Positions 28,806-38,458 of a DNA stretch of 64,000 nucleotides are shown in pieces. The stretch lies in assembly GCF_008329715.1 (NCBI RefSeq), contig NZ_VTSR01000005.1, positions 642,512 through 706,511 on the forward strand, written 5' to 3'. The position numbers and the translations under genes are program-made. Below the pieces are notes generated by a model. The model saw only the letters and a program-made list of their open reading frames with translations, was not told the origin of the DNA and made no database searches. The first letter of the stretch is position 1. Each line of letters opens with the position of its first letter. The DNA comes from Gimesia chilikensis. GTDB lineage: Bacteria > Planctomycetota > Planctomycetia > Planctomycetales > Planctomycetaceae.

Positions 28806-30714
28806 GTCGCGTAGATTTGCCTTTTTTCTTCCTATAATCAGTTTTGAAGTCCCGCCACATCCTGTCAATTTTTGGTGACTCAAAGCTCCAACCGATTCGT
28901 TTCCACTTATTCTCTCGCAACTCCACTCCAGATGCAAGGCTCCCTTCTGGGACCAGATCAACATGTCTTCCAGTGTTGAAGAAAATGCGAATAAACCTTC
29001 CCTTTCTGGTTTTACGTTGTTCTGCCAGGTGCCATACAAATTTTCGGAACATTCTATCCTCCCATAGCTCTGGGACAAATTCGCTGAACTGAGCTTCACA
29101 AACATCAAAAAAATCGTCAGCTTGTTGTGGTTGAGCAGGTATGAACTTCACCCTCTTTTTGCCTTTCACTTTTTCCCATTTGGGTCTACGTTTGTTTTCG
29201 TCGTTTTCATCCTCTCGATATCCTTGCGCAAAAACCTCGATCCTGTCGATTAATTCTTCCAAGTGGATTCGTAATCGTAATCTCAATTCGGCAACGTTCT
29301 CCCCGACTATTGCATCCTTCAGAGTTTCAAGATTTTTTGACCAATTGCTTACCATATTTTCGTCCTGCTCGATTATTGAAAGCTCGTGCTCAGCCTCTAA
29401 TAATTCTCCCTCAATCTCGCTTAGTTTGGACTCACACTTGGTAACTCGATCTTGGTAACGATCACGAATTGATTCTGATTCTGTTCTGCTGATCTGGTCG
29501 ACCAAATTATCTATCTGTCTGTCTATATCTCTTTTCTCAGCCTCTTTGGCATCAATGCGATGACGGAGTAATAGACATTTTTCAGTCTGTTCATCGGGAT
29601 CAGGAAGAACCTCTCCGGGATTTAGTTTGATGCAATTATTCAAGATTAAATTCTCACATTCATCATATCGTATACGGTAGCGTTCGCATTTATGTGATCG
29701 GTAGCCATTAGAGCATTGGAGATACTGTTGCCCCTTGGGTGGTTTGCCCTTATCAACAAACTGCATTGTGCCGCCACAATAGGCACATTTGATAATTCTT
29801 GTAAACAAGTTACTGCATCTGTCTTTTCGCCCGCCACAACCCCGGTTACCGGCAAGCTGTTTTTGAACAGCAAAAAATTGATCGTTACTTACAACCTTAG
29901 GATAGTAGTCCGGTATCGGATCGCCATCCGGTATTCGCTTGTTGCCTTGTTTGATATGTAATTGACACTCGCCAATCACAGCACGGTTAGTGATGATTTT
30001 TTTTACGTAACTAGATCGCCAACCATTCGGACGTTCCCAAATTTTTTCTTGGTTCATCTTTTCAGCAATAGTGGCTACCCCAACGCCCTGCAGCTTGAGT
30101 TTAAAAATACGTTTCAGGCACTTCACCGCATGTGGGATTGGTTTGAAGTCTTCATCTAGCCAAGCAGGACGTCTTTTAGTGATATGAACCCCCTGCTCAC
30201 GGGCAAGCTTACGTTTCTGCTTCCAGTTTGCTTTACCCCATTCACTCTTTTGACGTGAAGATTCTTCAGCTTGTCGCAGGAAAAGAAACAGTACCATGAA
30301 CTTTGGGTCTTTATCACAGCCAGGCTCATATTTTTCTTCAGGGCTTATCGTTTGGAGAATTATTCCGTGGTCCCACAGCTTAAAGATTACTTCTCGTAGG
30401 GTTTTAACTGTTCCCTCACGGCTCAGGCGGGTAAAATTCTCAACTAGTAAATAGCTACCTGCAGCAATATGTTTTGCTTCTACCATTGCCAAGAAATCTC
30501 CCAGTTTACCTTTCGTACGATGTACCCCGTGGTACCCGCTTAATCCCCGATCTGTCAGGTCCAGCGTATCATCCAAGGGCAGTCCAATTTTTTTTGCTGC
30601 CTTTTTTGCAAGTTCTAGCTGACGTCTTTCGCTGTCACCCATTGATTGCTCGGGAGTCGAAAAGCGAATGTATGAATAAACTTTTGGTATTGGCTTGCGT
30701 CGTCTCTGTGACAT
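28783..30714 (-). CDS. Large serine recombinase (island integrase)
   Basis: 643 residues. Catalytic N-terminal domain (about 11-160) with nucleophile Ser19 in YIRFSTPEQ, ENFTRLSREG and the conserved arginines. The recombinase domain (about 180-290) is followed by a zinc ribbon (CAYCGG and CSNGYRSHKC) and a coiled coil (about 380-450), the usual large-serine-integrase order. ATG 30714 has AAAGGAC upstream. The last codons (GKPVTT) are encoded by the attP arm and the TGA lies on the core. It is probably transcribed with the small recombinase 75 bases upstream. Confidence 0.95.
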   Translation of the reverse strand: MSQRRRKPIPKVYSYIRFSTPEQSMGDSERRQLELAKKAAKKIGLPLDDTLDLTDRGLSGYHGVHRTKGKLGDFLAMVEAKHIAAGSYLLVENFTRLSREGTVKTLREVIFKLWDHGIILQTISPEEKYEPGCDKDPKFMVLFLFLRQAEESSRQKSEWGKANWKQKRKLAREQGVHITKRRPAWLDEDFKPIPHAVKCLKRIFKLKLQGVGVATIAEKMNQEKIWERPNGWRSSYVKKIITNRAVIGECQLHIKQGNKRIPDGDPIPDYYPKVVSNDQFFAVQKQLAGNRGCGGRKDRCSNLFTRIIKCAYCGGTMQFVDKGKPPKGQQYLQCSNGYRSHKCERYRIRYDECENLILNNCIKLNPGEVLPDPDEQTEKCLLLRHRIDAKEAEKRDIDRQIDNLVDQISRTESESIRDRYQDRVTKCESKLSEIEGELLEAEHELSIIEQDENMVSNWSKNLETLKDAIVGENVAELRLRLRIHLEELIDRIEVFAQGYREDENDENKRRPKWEKVKGKKRVKFIPAQPQQADDFFDVCEAQFSEFVPELWEDRMFRKFVWHLAEQRKTRKGRFIRIFFNTGRHVDLVPEGSLASGVELRENKWKRIGWSFESPKIDRMWRDFKTDYRKKKGKSTRQGKPVTT

Positions 30715-30789
30715 GATCTTCGTCCTTTCTTAGACCGTAAATATAAAATGTTAGTAAAATAAATCTGTACACGAGCTTTTAGTGACAAC

Positions 30790-31377
30790 TCACCCCTGTC
30801 TTAAAACATCATAAATCGTAGGGCGTGACAGCCCGACAGCCTTTGCTATTCTTGTAACAGGTGTTCCATTTAACTTTAGCTGCTTTATTACCTGAAGCTG
30901 CTCTTGGGAGACCTTTCGCCTCCCCGGCTTGCTCCCCCCCCATTGCTTGCCGTCTGCTTTTGCTTTGGCAACGCCTGCCTTGATCCGCTCGCTAATAACC
31001 TCGGCCTCAAATTGGGCGACACTAGCTAAAACGTTTGCCATCAGCATGCCAGCAGGCGTGGACAGATCTAATCCGTCCTTTATGCTTACCAGGTTAATGT
31101 TGCGTTGCCTCAGCTCGTCAAACAAAGCGGTTAAGCCTGCAGCAGTCCGTCCTAGCCTGTCTAGCCGCCACACGACAAGCTGGGCCACTTTGCCCACACG
31201 TATGTTGGCTTCTAAGTCTTGCCAGCCCGGACGTTGCATGGTGCGACCACTGGCGGTGTCGTCGTAGTGCACAATGGGACCACTATGCGTCTCTACCCAC
31301 CTCTCTAAATCAGGCACCTGGCTCGCATGGGACTGCTCGCTTGTCGAGACCCGTGCGTAAATAGCTGTGTGTTTCAT
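30790..31377 (-). CDS. Resolvase/invertase-type small serine recombinase
   Basis: 195 residues from ATG 31377, which has AGGAGAAGGGTT upstream; a longer frame to 31425 lacks this site. Catalytic Ser11 in YARVSTSEQ, VWRLDRLGRT, ASVAQFEAEVISERIKAG and a C-terminal Hin-type HTH (TRIAKAVGLSRPTIYDVL). It resolves, inverts or shuffles DNA between short palindromic sites. Its own sites are unknown; the repeated GTGTAG palindromes on the island are candidates. It runs in the same direction as the integrase. Confidence 0.93.
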   Translation of the reverse strand: MKHTAIYARVSTSEQSHASQVPDLERWVETHSGPIVHYDDTASGRTMQRPGWQDLEANIRVGKVAQLVVWRLDRLGRTAAGLTALFDELRQRNINLVSIKDGLDLSTPAGMLMANVLASVAQFEAEVISERIKAGVAKAKADGKQWGGSKPGRRKVSQEQLQVIKQLKLNGTPVTRIAKAVGLSRPTIYDVLRQG

Positions 31378-32229
31378 AACCCTTCTCCTGTAGCAAAACA
31401 TGTTACAAAGTATACATGCGAACATACTATGCAGAGGATGGCTTTTTGTTAAACCCCAAGACCACTTGACGCTTTACAGATTCTTGTGAATTGATTTGCC
31501 TCCATTCATAGTCTTTTGGTGGTACTCTCATTTCAGGGTTGGTTTTTTACACTCTGTAGTTGCTTTGATTTATCGTTCCGATCCTCTACCAATTAGCTTG
31601 GCTAAAAAGCAGAAAAATAGACTGGCTACCTCTATAGCGCACTAACCCCCTCGTTCTAAAATCGAAATTGTGCCATTTACAAGAGTTACGCTCTTCCCTG
31701 TACTCGTAAGCCATATAAATAAAGCCATTTAAGAATTTTTAACTTTCTCTAACTTTTTTCTAATATTACACGCGTTATTTGATGATTTTAGGTGATTGTT
31801 TCTTCCTAAATAGGCAGCAATAAACAGTAAACCAGTGTAATCACGAGCAAATCGCAGAATAGGCCAAGTACACATTGTGGTGACTGGCGGTCATGCTCTA
31901 CATGAAAGTTTGAGGTCTGTTTTCACAAAGCTATCAGATCTTTGCGCTACACAATGTAAAAGCAAAAACCCATCAGGCCCCTTTGAATCTTAATTCGAGG
32001 CATGTGCTTATTTAAAAATAAATTCGGTGATTACTGAACACCGTTTCTCATTTAACTTGAACACATCAGATATCGCAGAGAAAATGGCAGGTTGTTCGTT
32101 CACGAAAAGGCAATCTGGAGAGATAGGCCTCATCGCGAGCATTGGACTTCACCAATCACATCGTCACGATCCTGCCAGCGTCATATTTCGCTTTAAAGTC
32201 GTGCCGTCAATTCGATTGCACAACTATCG
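31378..32229. other. Non-coding AT-rich region between recombinase and restriction genes
   Basis: About 850 bases with no supported gene. It holds the promoter of the recombinase pair (TATACT-like box and repeated ACAT/ATGT motifs at 31395-31430) and presumably that of the endonuclease gene. A 77-codon frame at 32027-32260 overlaps the endonuclease start and has no ribosome site. No tRNA or CRISPR is seen. Confidence 0.5.
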
Positions 32230-33138
32230 ATGTCATGCTCAAAGACTGATGAAGAATTAAAATCTGTAATTCATGAAATTCAAAAGATTGACCCTAAAGG
32301 TGAACGCATCGCAAGAGTACTGCGTAGCACCCTAGACCAACTCTATGATGGTCAGCACACTGGTCGATATCGCTGGGACCAACTCCATAAAACCGAAAAA
32401 ACACATTGTGGCACTCTCGTCGAAATCAACTTACATCGCGAGTTTGAATTTGAAGATGGAAAGGATATGGATTACCAAATTTCCGGCATAGAGGTTGACT
32501 GCAAATATTCACAATCATTGTATGGGTGGATGATCCCTCTTGAAGCCGTTGGTCACCTATGCATCCTACTTTCAGCGAATGACGAAAGCTCACGTTGGAG
32601 TATGGGGATTGTTCGGATATCTACAGAAATCTTGAATCAAGGACGTAATCGGGACTCGAAGCGAAATATCGGAGCTCATGGTCGCGACAATATAGTGTGG
32701 ATTTTCAAAGATGCTGAACTAAAACCGAATATCTTGTTACAACTCCCCAGGGATACTGTTGAAGCGATAATGGATCTACCAACCGGACAAAAGAGAATTA
32801 ATGAAATTTTCCGCGTCGCACAAGGAAAAGTAATTGGTAGGGGTGTGATTGCTACTTTAGGCCAGCAAGAAGACTACATGAAAAGGGTCAGAGGCAATGG
32901 GGGCTCAAGAGGCAAATTAAAATCCGAAGGAATTATTATTCTCGGGCAGTATGAGAGACACAGACAGATTGCAAAAGAACTTGGCTTGCCAATACCTGAC
33001 AAAGGTGAATCTGTTAGCATCCGCGTTGCCCCTGCTAATTCTCCGGGACAAGGCGTCGTTGGAATCGAAGATAAACTCTGGAGGATAGCAAAGGACGATG
33101 ATCCAATTTGTGATGCTCCGGAGGTACCTTATTATTAA
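32230..33138 (+). CDS. NaeI-family type IIE restriction endonuclease
   Basis: 302 residues aligning with NaeI nearly end to end: STLDQLYDGQ, QLHKTEKTHCGTLVEINLHR, GIEVDCKYS, GQKRINEIFRVAQGKVIGRG and KRVRGNGGSR. Catalytic residues corresponding to NaeI E70, D86, D95 and K97 are E65, D81, D90 and K92. Leu38 matches NaeI Leu43, whose change to Lys turns NaeI into a topoisomerase-like enzyme, so this is predicted to be a true endonuclease. NaeI cuts GCCGGC and needs a second site as effector; the same target is expected here but untested. It ends convergently on its methyltransferase with a 4-base overlap. Confidence 0.93.
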   Translation: MSCSKTDEELKSVIHEIQKIDPKGERIARVLRSTLDQLYDGQHTGRYRWDQLHKTEKTHCGTLVEINLHREFEFEDGKDMDYQISGIEVDCKYSQSLYGWMIPLEAVGHLCILLSANDESSRWSMGIVRISTEILNQGRNRDSKRNIGAHGRDNIVWIFKDAELKPNILLQLPRDTVEAIMDLPTGQKRINEIFRVAQGKVIGRGVIATLGQQEDYMKRVRGNGGSRGKLKSEGIIILGQYERHRQIAKELGLPIPDKGESVSIRVAPANSPGQGVVGIEDKLWRIAKDDDPICDAPEVPYY

Positions 33139-34217
33139 ACCTTCGCCTTAGCTACTCTAACTCTTTTTCGCTTTACAGTCTTCTTAATAGATATATTTTT
33201 AGCGATGTGTTTCGCAATGCAGTTAGAAAGTTTAGGGGGAACAGCATTACCGATTTGGATAGCAATTTTTATCTTTGAGCCACACCATAGGAAATCATCG
33301 GGAAATGTTTGTAGCCTAGCTGCTTCCCAATGTGTAATCGGTCGATCCTCTTTGGGGTGGAGGTATCGACCTTTTTCTGGCTTGTAAAACTCTGTCCGAA
33401 TTGTACATCGAGCCGGTCCGTTCCATTCAAGACGCCCATACAAATCGGTTCCTCCTTGAGTCTTTTTAATCCAACACTGAGGTGTTAGTTCAGGAGCAAG
33501 ACGTTGCAAATCAAATCGGTTCCCACCTGGTGGAATTAATGCATATCGCTTTTTACTGAGTTCCGTTGGGTTTCTAGCAATGTGTAGCTTCTCCGTTGGT
33601 ACGGGACCGTTTTGCACAAAGTTATGAACAGTAGGCTTGGCAGGAATCCCCTTAAATGCATCACGCACAGTCGAAACTTCACCTGTTGGTTCTGGAAGTT
33701 CAATTGCCCCAATTTTACTTCCTATGATAAATGCTCGCTTTCGGTTTTGCGGAACACCATACTGTGAAGCCAATAAAACGCCGGATCGAATTTCAAACCC
33801 TAGCTCTTCAGCTGTTCGAATGATCTCTGCCCCCTCTTCACTTGTTAGGAGATTGGGTACGTTTTCCATGACAAAAACTTTACACCGAGTTGATTTCACC
33901 ACATCAATGTAATATTGCCATAGAGCTCTTCTAGGATCGTCTGCACGATTTGGCCCTAAGTTCGAAAAACCTTGGCAAGGCGGACCGCCAATAACTATAT
34001 CTGCTCGAATTTTTTGTACGTCTTTATCGTTAATAGCCTCTTCAATCGGTCTAGAATCAACATGGCACCCAAAGTTTGTTGCATATGTTTGAGCAAATGC
34101 CGAATCGTGCTCTATGGCATAGATCGGCTCAAATCCAGCTTGGACAAATCCAAGCGTTAGGCCTCCTGCGCCGGAAAATAAATCAACCAGTTTTGGTTTC
34201 TCAATTGTTTTAGCCAT
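33135..34217 (-). CDS. DNA (cytosine-5) methyltransferase of the NaeI-like system
   Basis: 360 residues with all C5 motifs: I, LVDLFSGAGGLTLGF; IV, GGPPCQGFSN (catalytic Cys81); VI, VMENVPNLL; VIII, QNRKRAFI; X, QIGNAVPPKL. The target-recognition part lies at about 210-300. It protects the host by methylating the restriction site. Its start overlaps the vsr stop by 8 bases, so the two are one transcript, and its stop overlaps the endonuclease stop. Confidence 0.95.
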   Translation of the reverse strand: MAKTIEKPKLVDLFSGAGGLTLGFVQAGFEPIYAIEHDSAFAQTYATNFGCHVDSRPIEEAINDKDVQKIRADIVIGGPPCQGFSNLGPNRADDPRRALWQYYIDVVKSTRCKVFVMENVPNLLTSEEGAEIIRTAEELGFEIRSGVLLASQYGVPQNRKRAFIIGSKIGAIELPEPTGEVSTVRDAFKGIPAKPTVHNFVQNGPVPTEKLHIARNPTELSKKRYALIPPGGNRFDLQRLAPELTPQCWIKKTQGGTDLYGRLEWNGPARCTIRTEFYKPEKGRYLHPKEDRPITHWEAARLQTFPDDFLWCGSKIKIAIQIGNAVPPKLSNCIAKHIAKNISIKKTVKRKRVRVAKAKV

Positions 34218-34617
34218 TCTCTTTTATCCGTAGCAGCTTCTTGCTTAGAAAATCCATATCCTTCGTCTGGCACTCCCAAATTGTGAAGACATGCCAACCC
34301 TTAGAGCGTAACACTCTACCAACTCGACTATCGTTTTTTATATTCTTCTCAATCTTTGAGTTCCAGAATTCCACATTCGTAGCAGGTCTTTGTCCCTTCG
34401 GACAACTATGTCCATGCCAAAAACATCCATGGACAAATACGACTGTTTTGTATTTGGGAAGAACAATATCTGGCGTTCCAGCGAGATCCTTCCTATGTAA
34501 CCTAAATCGCATTCCTAAGGAGTGGAGTACTTTCCGCACGAGGATCTCAGGCTTGGTATTCTTCGATCCTATTTTAGACATAACCTCTGAGCGTTTCTCA
34601 GGGCTGAAAACATCCAT
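34210..34617 (-). CDS. vsr: Very-short-patch mismatch endonuclease Vsr
   Basis: 135 residues from MDVFSPEKRSEVMSKI; ATG 34629 is four codons earlier. Motifs: catalytic LAGTPDIVL, FVHGCFWHGH and FTIWECQ. It nicks T:G mismatches produced when the 5-methylcytosine made by the adjacent methyltransferase deaminates. The usual partner of C5 methyltransferases, here first in the operon. Confidence 0.93.
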   Translation of the reverse strand: MDVFSPEKRSEVMSKIGSKNTKPEILVRKVLHSLGMRFRLHRKDLAGTPDIVLPKYKTVVFVHGCFWHGHSCPKGQRPATNVEFWNSKIEKNIKNDSRVGRVLRSKGWHVFTIWECQTKDMDFLSKKLLRIKENG

Positions 34618-34882
34618 TATGTACTCCAAGATAATGGTGTTTTGATAGATATTTTTTCTAGATCTATAGAGACTCTATGTTCCTAGCAAAGCGTTGCCAC
34701 ACTCTACATTGTAGTAATGCTATATACAATATTGGAGCAAAAATTACATACTGCACATATTCTACATTCTGTGGAATAGTATCCACATCTCTAGAGCATT
34801 TTATGCCCCACTTCCTAGCAAAGTTACCAGTCACAGGGCTTAGTCAATACCCAAATAAGGACGCAATATTGGCTTTGCATGG

Positions 34883-35058
34883 CACCTCTCGTAGTTTATG
34901 TCGTCTCGCGTCGTTAAAACGCGTCAAACGGCAACCTGGACGGTCTTAGGGGAGGGAAATGGTCAGGCCAGCAAGCAGGCCAATGGCTCGGGACAATTTG
35001 GGTTAACGTGTAGACCCTCTACACGTCAAAGCACCCTTGACGCTAGCCAAAACAGACC
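34883..35058. repeat. Island repeat copy A
   Basis: Upstream of the first cargo gene in an otherwise gene-free 34618-35622 stretch. It contains the shared blocks CTCGTAGTT, AAAACGCGTCAAACGGCAAC, ACAATTTGGG, then the perfect palindrome ACGTGTAGA-CCC-TCTACACGT (35006-35026) and the tail AGCCAAAACAGACC. A 12-base direct repeat TTCCTAGCAAAG lies further left at about 34680 and 34812. Confidence 0.75.
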
Positions 35059-35412
35059 ATTGATAGACTTATTTATTACTTATTACGCCCCGCTAGAAAG
35101 TAGTTTGGTTTTACCTCAATTCTTGCTTTACAATCACTAGGTTGAGGTGACTTTATGCTAGGACAGCGCAGATACATTTGTTACCATGCTAGGCTGAAGC
35201 AGAATTAATTAGATTACGTCTGCTTACAGTGAGAAGTTTTTAAGAAAACTTCAGTTCCCCCCATTAGACCAAACCGAAAGGCAATTTCTAATAGGGTGCT
35301 TTTCAAGTTCATTTTGTTTTACTAAGAGGCCAGATTTCATAAAAGTGTCACACACCAACGCATAACGACATTCTTTGTTCGTTTGCAATGACAATTGGTT
35401 CTGCTTGCGAGA

Positions 35413-35533
35413 CCCTCGATAAATCGCCAGTTTATTCACTAAGCATCCCGCAAGCACAAGGCACCTCCACGACTGCGTGGGGAGTGTTGCTTGTGCTGCG
35501 TTGCTTAGTAGGTTCTGGCGAACCTTTCGAGGG
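35413..35533. other. 121-nt near-complete stem-loop
   Basis: Helices CCCTCGA (35413-35419)/TCGAGGG (35527-35533), TCGCCAG (35424-35430)/CTGGCGA (35515-35521), ACTAAGCA (35438-35445)/TGCTTAGT (35502-35509), GCACAAG (35454-35460)/CTTGTGC (35490-35496) and CCACG/CGTGG at the tip, separated by short internal loops. It ends 90 bases before the next gene. It could be a structured RNA leader or a recombination hairpin. Confidence 0.75.
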
Positions 35534-35622
35534 ACAAGGTATAGGTGGCCTCCCCACCTTTGCCTTTAAATTTCTCCAGCAGGCCCATGACTTGGCCTAT
35601 ATCCCATCATCCTGGAGAAAAC

Positions 35623-36507
35623 ATGACTACACCAAACCACAAACCTGCCTCACCCTCTACCAAAACAGGCTGCCTGGTACCGAGCCTGCTAATCTTTGTC
35701 ATGTTTTTTTTGACAAGCGTTATAGTTAAAGCGCGCCCCTTCGGTGGTACGTTACTCTCCCTTGCAATTATTGCCGGTGCTGTCGCCTTGTTGTACAAGA
35801 AGGACTGGCAGGAGACTGTGTTTAAACCTTTAGGTATAGATACAACCGTAAAGCGGTATGTCGTGCTTGCCTTTACCATCAGCTTCATGCTTTTAACCTT
35901 TGTTACAACACACGAAGAAGATGCAGATGCCCTGTGGGCGGAAGGCAAAAAGGCAGAGGCAGTGGAACGCTATGCAGACATTTTAAATCAATCAACCAAG
36001 CCCAAAAGCAAAATGCTTAAACGTGTCATCGAGTACTATTTTGAGAGTGGTGACATGGGAAAGGCTAAGCATTTCTGTACTGTGGCCGTAGAAGCAGATG
36101 TAGAGCCATCACTTGAACCGAATGAACTTCGGGACTTGTACCAAACAACAAAGTCTGACTTTCTCAGCAAACAGCAGACTGAAAAAGAACCGGAGCAGAT
36201 TGCAGAACAGCCTTTACCCGAATACGAAGTAATCCAGAAGAAAAACCGCCCCGTCGGTGGGCTACATGCCGAGGTCTTGATCCCCAGCTTTTCACGTGGG
36301 ACACCGGTGGACACACAACGCCAGGTGGCCAAGGCCATCGCAGACAAAGAGGGTTGTAACACAGTCAACTTATACGCGACCCGTGAAGCCCAGCAGGCCA
36401 TGAATTCTGCAACTTACAAAGCAGACCACCCTGATGCTGCCAAAGGCTACCTGGGGTCCTGGGGGGTAGTACCTAACGAATACATTGTAGCCGAAGAGTG
36501 GGAGTAG
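35623..36507 (+). CDS. Membrane protein with TPR-like stretch, unknown
   Basis: 294 residues from ATG 35623, which has GGAGAAAAC upstream; a longer frame to 35545 is less likely. Three N-terminal transmembrane helices (VPSLLIFVMFFLTSVIV, GTLLSLAIIAGAVALLY, RYVVLAFTISFMLLTFV), then a short TPR-like region (LWAEGKKAEAVERYADIL) and an acidic linker. The C-terminal domain (about 215-294: GLHAEVLIPSFSRGTPV, TVNLYATREAQQA) is not recognised. It follows the 121-nt hairpin. It is a possible membrane effector. Confidence 0.6.
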   Translation: MTTPNHKPASPSTKTGCLVPSLLIFVMFFLTSVIVKARPFGGTLLSLAIIAGAVALLYKKDWQETVFKPLGIDTTVKRYVVLAFTISFMLLTFVTTHEEDADALWAEGKKAEAVERYADILNQSTKPKSKMLKRVIEYYFESGDMGKAKHFCTVAVEADVEPSLEPNELRDLYQTTKSDFLSKQQTEKEPEQIAEQPLPEYEVIQKKNRPVGGLHAEVLIPSFSRGTPVDTQRQVAKAIADKEGCNTVNLYATREAQQAMNSATYKADHPDAAKGYLGSWGVVPNEYIVAEEWE

Positions 36508-36542
36508 ACCGCTGCTCTTAAGATTTTAGTTTTATCTCATAC

Positions 36543-37799
36543 TTAGGCTGCTAATGCTAATACTGGCTTGAATTCACTGTGCCCAAATGCCTGAATAGTT
36601 TCCTCCGTCACCTTTTCCCAAACAATGGCCTTCTTTTGGGTCGCAGACCAGCTGTCAAATGTGCTGAAGTTTGAGCGAATACGTTCATTATCTGGTGCAA
36701 GTAGCATGGCCTCTTCAAATGCCTGCCTAATCTGAGCTACAGGAAAACCCAACTCGCATTTAGCTATCGCAATCCATTCAAATAAACTGGCTCTAACTAA
36801 ATCAGATGCTGACATAGTCAACGCGAGTTCGGACATACGAATGCAGTCCTCTAGACGGTTACTGATGAGTAGATTATGCGCCAGATAGAAATACGGCCAT
36901 ACCAGAGGGGTGCGAAGTTTTATCGCTTCTTCAAAATCAAGAATACTGCCAGCGTCCGTACCGTATAGCAAAATACCTCGTGCAACCAAGAGCGCATCAT
37001 TATGTGGACTAGCAGCGATTCCTCTATTATAGGCCTTCAGTGCCTCTGCAACATTCCCAAGGTGATCTTGGCAAGTAGCAATTAATGACAAGGCCATTAA
37101 GAATATTGAATCAAGCGTGGAGTCATCCGACTCTAGCGCTAGTGCAACTGGCTGAAGTATTTGCAGTAACTCTTCAAGGACAATGCGCGATTCAACTTCT
37201 TGCATCTTTAGTGTCGATGCGTAACGTATCTCTGCTGCTTTCACAACAACCTCTGGTGGAACGTCGTCATGATTGGCTAGAAAATTCATTGCGATTTGTA
37301 GAGCCTTCTCAGAAGACTCTGTGCGAAGACTTTGAAGAAACATCACAGTGTAATTTGGATTGTCCGAATCCAAGTCAGCGGCTTGCTTAAAGAAAACAGA
37401 TGCAGTGGCGTCATCTCCGGCCTCCATCCAAACGCTCCCACGAACGTATGCACAAATCGCAGCATCAACATGCTCCCCTCCCATCCGAAGAAGTTCAAGA
37501 GATTTATCCCACTGTCCATACTGATGAGCTATGAATGCCTCAAACAGTTTATTTTGGGATTGTGAGGTCGGTGGTTTAAGCTTCGGAGGATTTGTTATTG
37601 AGTAGAGATCTACTGAAAGCCCTGTAATCCTCTCCTTCTCCTGATCCGATAGCAAGTGCCAAGGATATTCCATTTGGTCGCGTACTTCATCTGCTTCAAC
37701 GCTGTCAGATTTTCCCTCAACTTCTAGCTCGTGCAGTCGTAGCAAACCATGCACAACATCTCGATAATACTTCTCGCTTGAAAATTTAGCATGTGGCAT
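36543..37799 (-). CDS. Tetratricopeptide-repeat protein
   Basis: 418 residues, almost wholly helical with TPR-type repeats (GQWDKSLELLRMGGEHV, AGDDATASVFFKQAADLD, GNVAEALKAYNRGIAASPHNDALLVARG). The N-terminal about 80 residues are a separate small domain. It is preceded by the 142-residue gene with a 3-base gap on the same strand, so the two form one unit. It is probably a scaffold or binding partner of that protein. Confidence 0.65.
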   Translation of the reverse strand: MPHAKFSSEKYYRDVVHGLLRLHELEVEGKSDSVEADEVRDQMEYPWHLLSDQEKERITGLSVDLYSITNPPKLKPPTSQSQNKLFEAFIAHQYGQWDKSLELLRMGGEHVDAAICAYVRGSVWMEAGDDATASVFFKQAADLDSDNPNYTVMFLQSLRTESSEKALQIAMNFLANHDDVPPEVVVKAAEIRYASTLKMQEVESRIVLEELLQILQPVALALESDDSTLDSIFLMALSLIATCQDHLGNVAEALKAYNRGIAASPHNDALLVARGILLYGTDAGSILDFEEAIKLRTPLVWPYFYLAHNLLISNRLEDCIRMSELALTMSASDLVRASLFEWIAIAKCELGFPVAQIRQAFEEAMLLAPDNERIRSNFSTFDSWSATQKKAIVWEKVTEETIQAFGHSEFKPVLALAA

Positions 37800-37802
37800 G
37801 AA

Positions 37803-38231
37803 TTAGTCCTCGTCAACCACCCACTGTTCCCGCGTCGAAACCAACGCGTTTTCGTAGTCACTCAGACTCATGAGTGAATTTGGGCACATAACACCGTGCC
37901 TATCACTGCTTACCTTAAGAGTCAGTGATGCCGATACGTTACTATCCCGAAAATTTCCGTCCCCCATTCTGAAACAATACAGACTGCTTGAACCTCGGGC
38001 GCCAGGAACTTCGTCGATCAGCCGTTTCGAGATGAGGAAAAAAGGCAGAGCACGCCACCTGGGGGCGACTGACATTCCTTTATTATTCAAAAGTACGCAG
38101 CCTTGATCGTCAAGATCAACATCGGTTATCCCATTGACCGGCTCACTACGAACCCCTAATCCTTTGCCAGTCGAATCTACAATGGGCTTGTCGTCGTTAC
38201 CCTTACGCATCGCTCGGTACATTTTTGGCAT
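37803..38231 (-). CDS. Small protein of possible toxin (Tse2-like) type
   Basis: 142 residues. It begins MPKMYRAMRKG; a GMSVAPRWRALPFFLISKRL segment lies mid-protein and a W-containing acidic end (TREQWVVDED) closes it. The order of an N-terminal YRA strand and a central G(M/L)S motif faintly recalls the Tse2-type ADP-ribosyltransferase-like toxin fold, but I cannot show homology. It is coupled to the TPR gene (3-base gap). Confidence 0.5.
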   Translation of the reverse strand: MPKMYRAMRKGNDDKPIVDSTGKGLGVRSEPVNGITDVDLDDQGCVLLNNKGMSVAPRWRALPFFLISKRLIDEVPGARGSSSLYCFRMGDGNFRDSNVSASLTLKVSSDRHGVMCPNSLMSLSDYENALVSTREQWVVDED

Positions 38232-38458
38232 TATAGCTCCATTATGCTCATCGCTTAATTACCAAATCAACAAGTGGTCAGATATGATCTTATTTTCATT
38301 TTATCGGTCGAAAGTGGCCTATGCAATGGCATCATCGTCAGGTATCCGTTTCTATTGACAACCAGCCTCCAGTTAAACATAATTACACCACCCTCGTACC
38401 TTGATGCCCCGAACAATTCAAGCTTGCTACCAAATCATTTTTTTGCGAGCATGGCCAC

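Noticed and set aside
32027..32260. 77-codon frame before the restriction endonuclease
   Set aside because: Overlaps the endonuclease start, has no ribosome site and no similarity to C-protein regulators.
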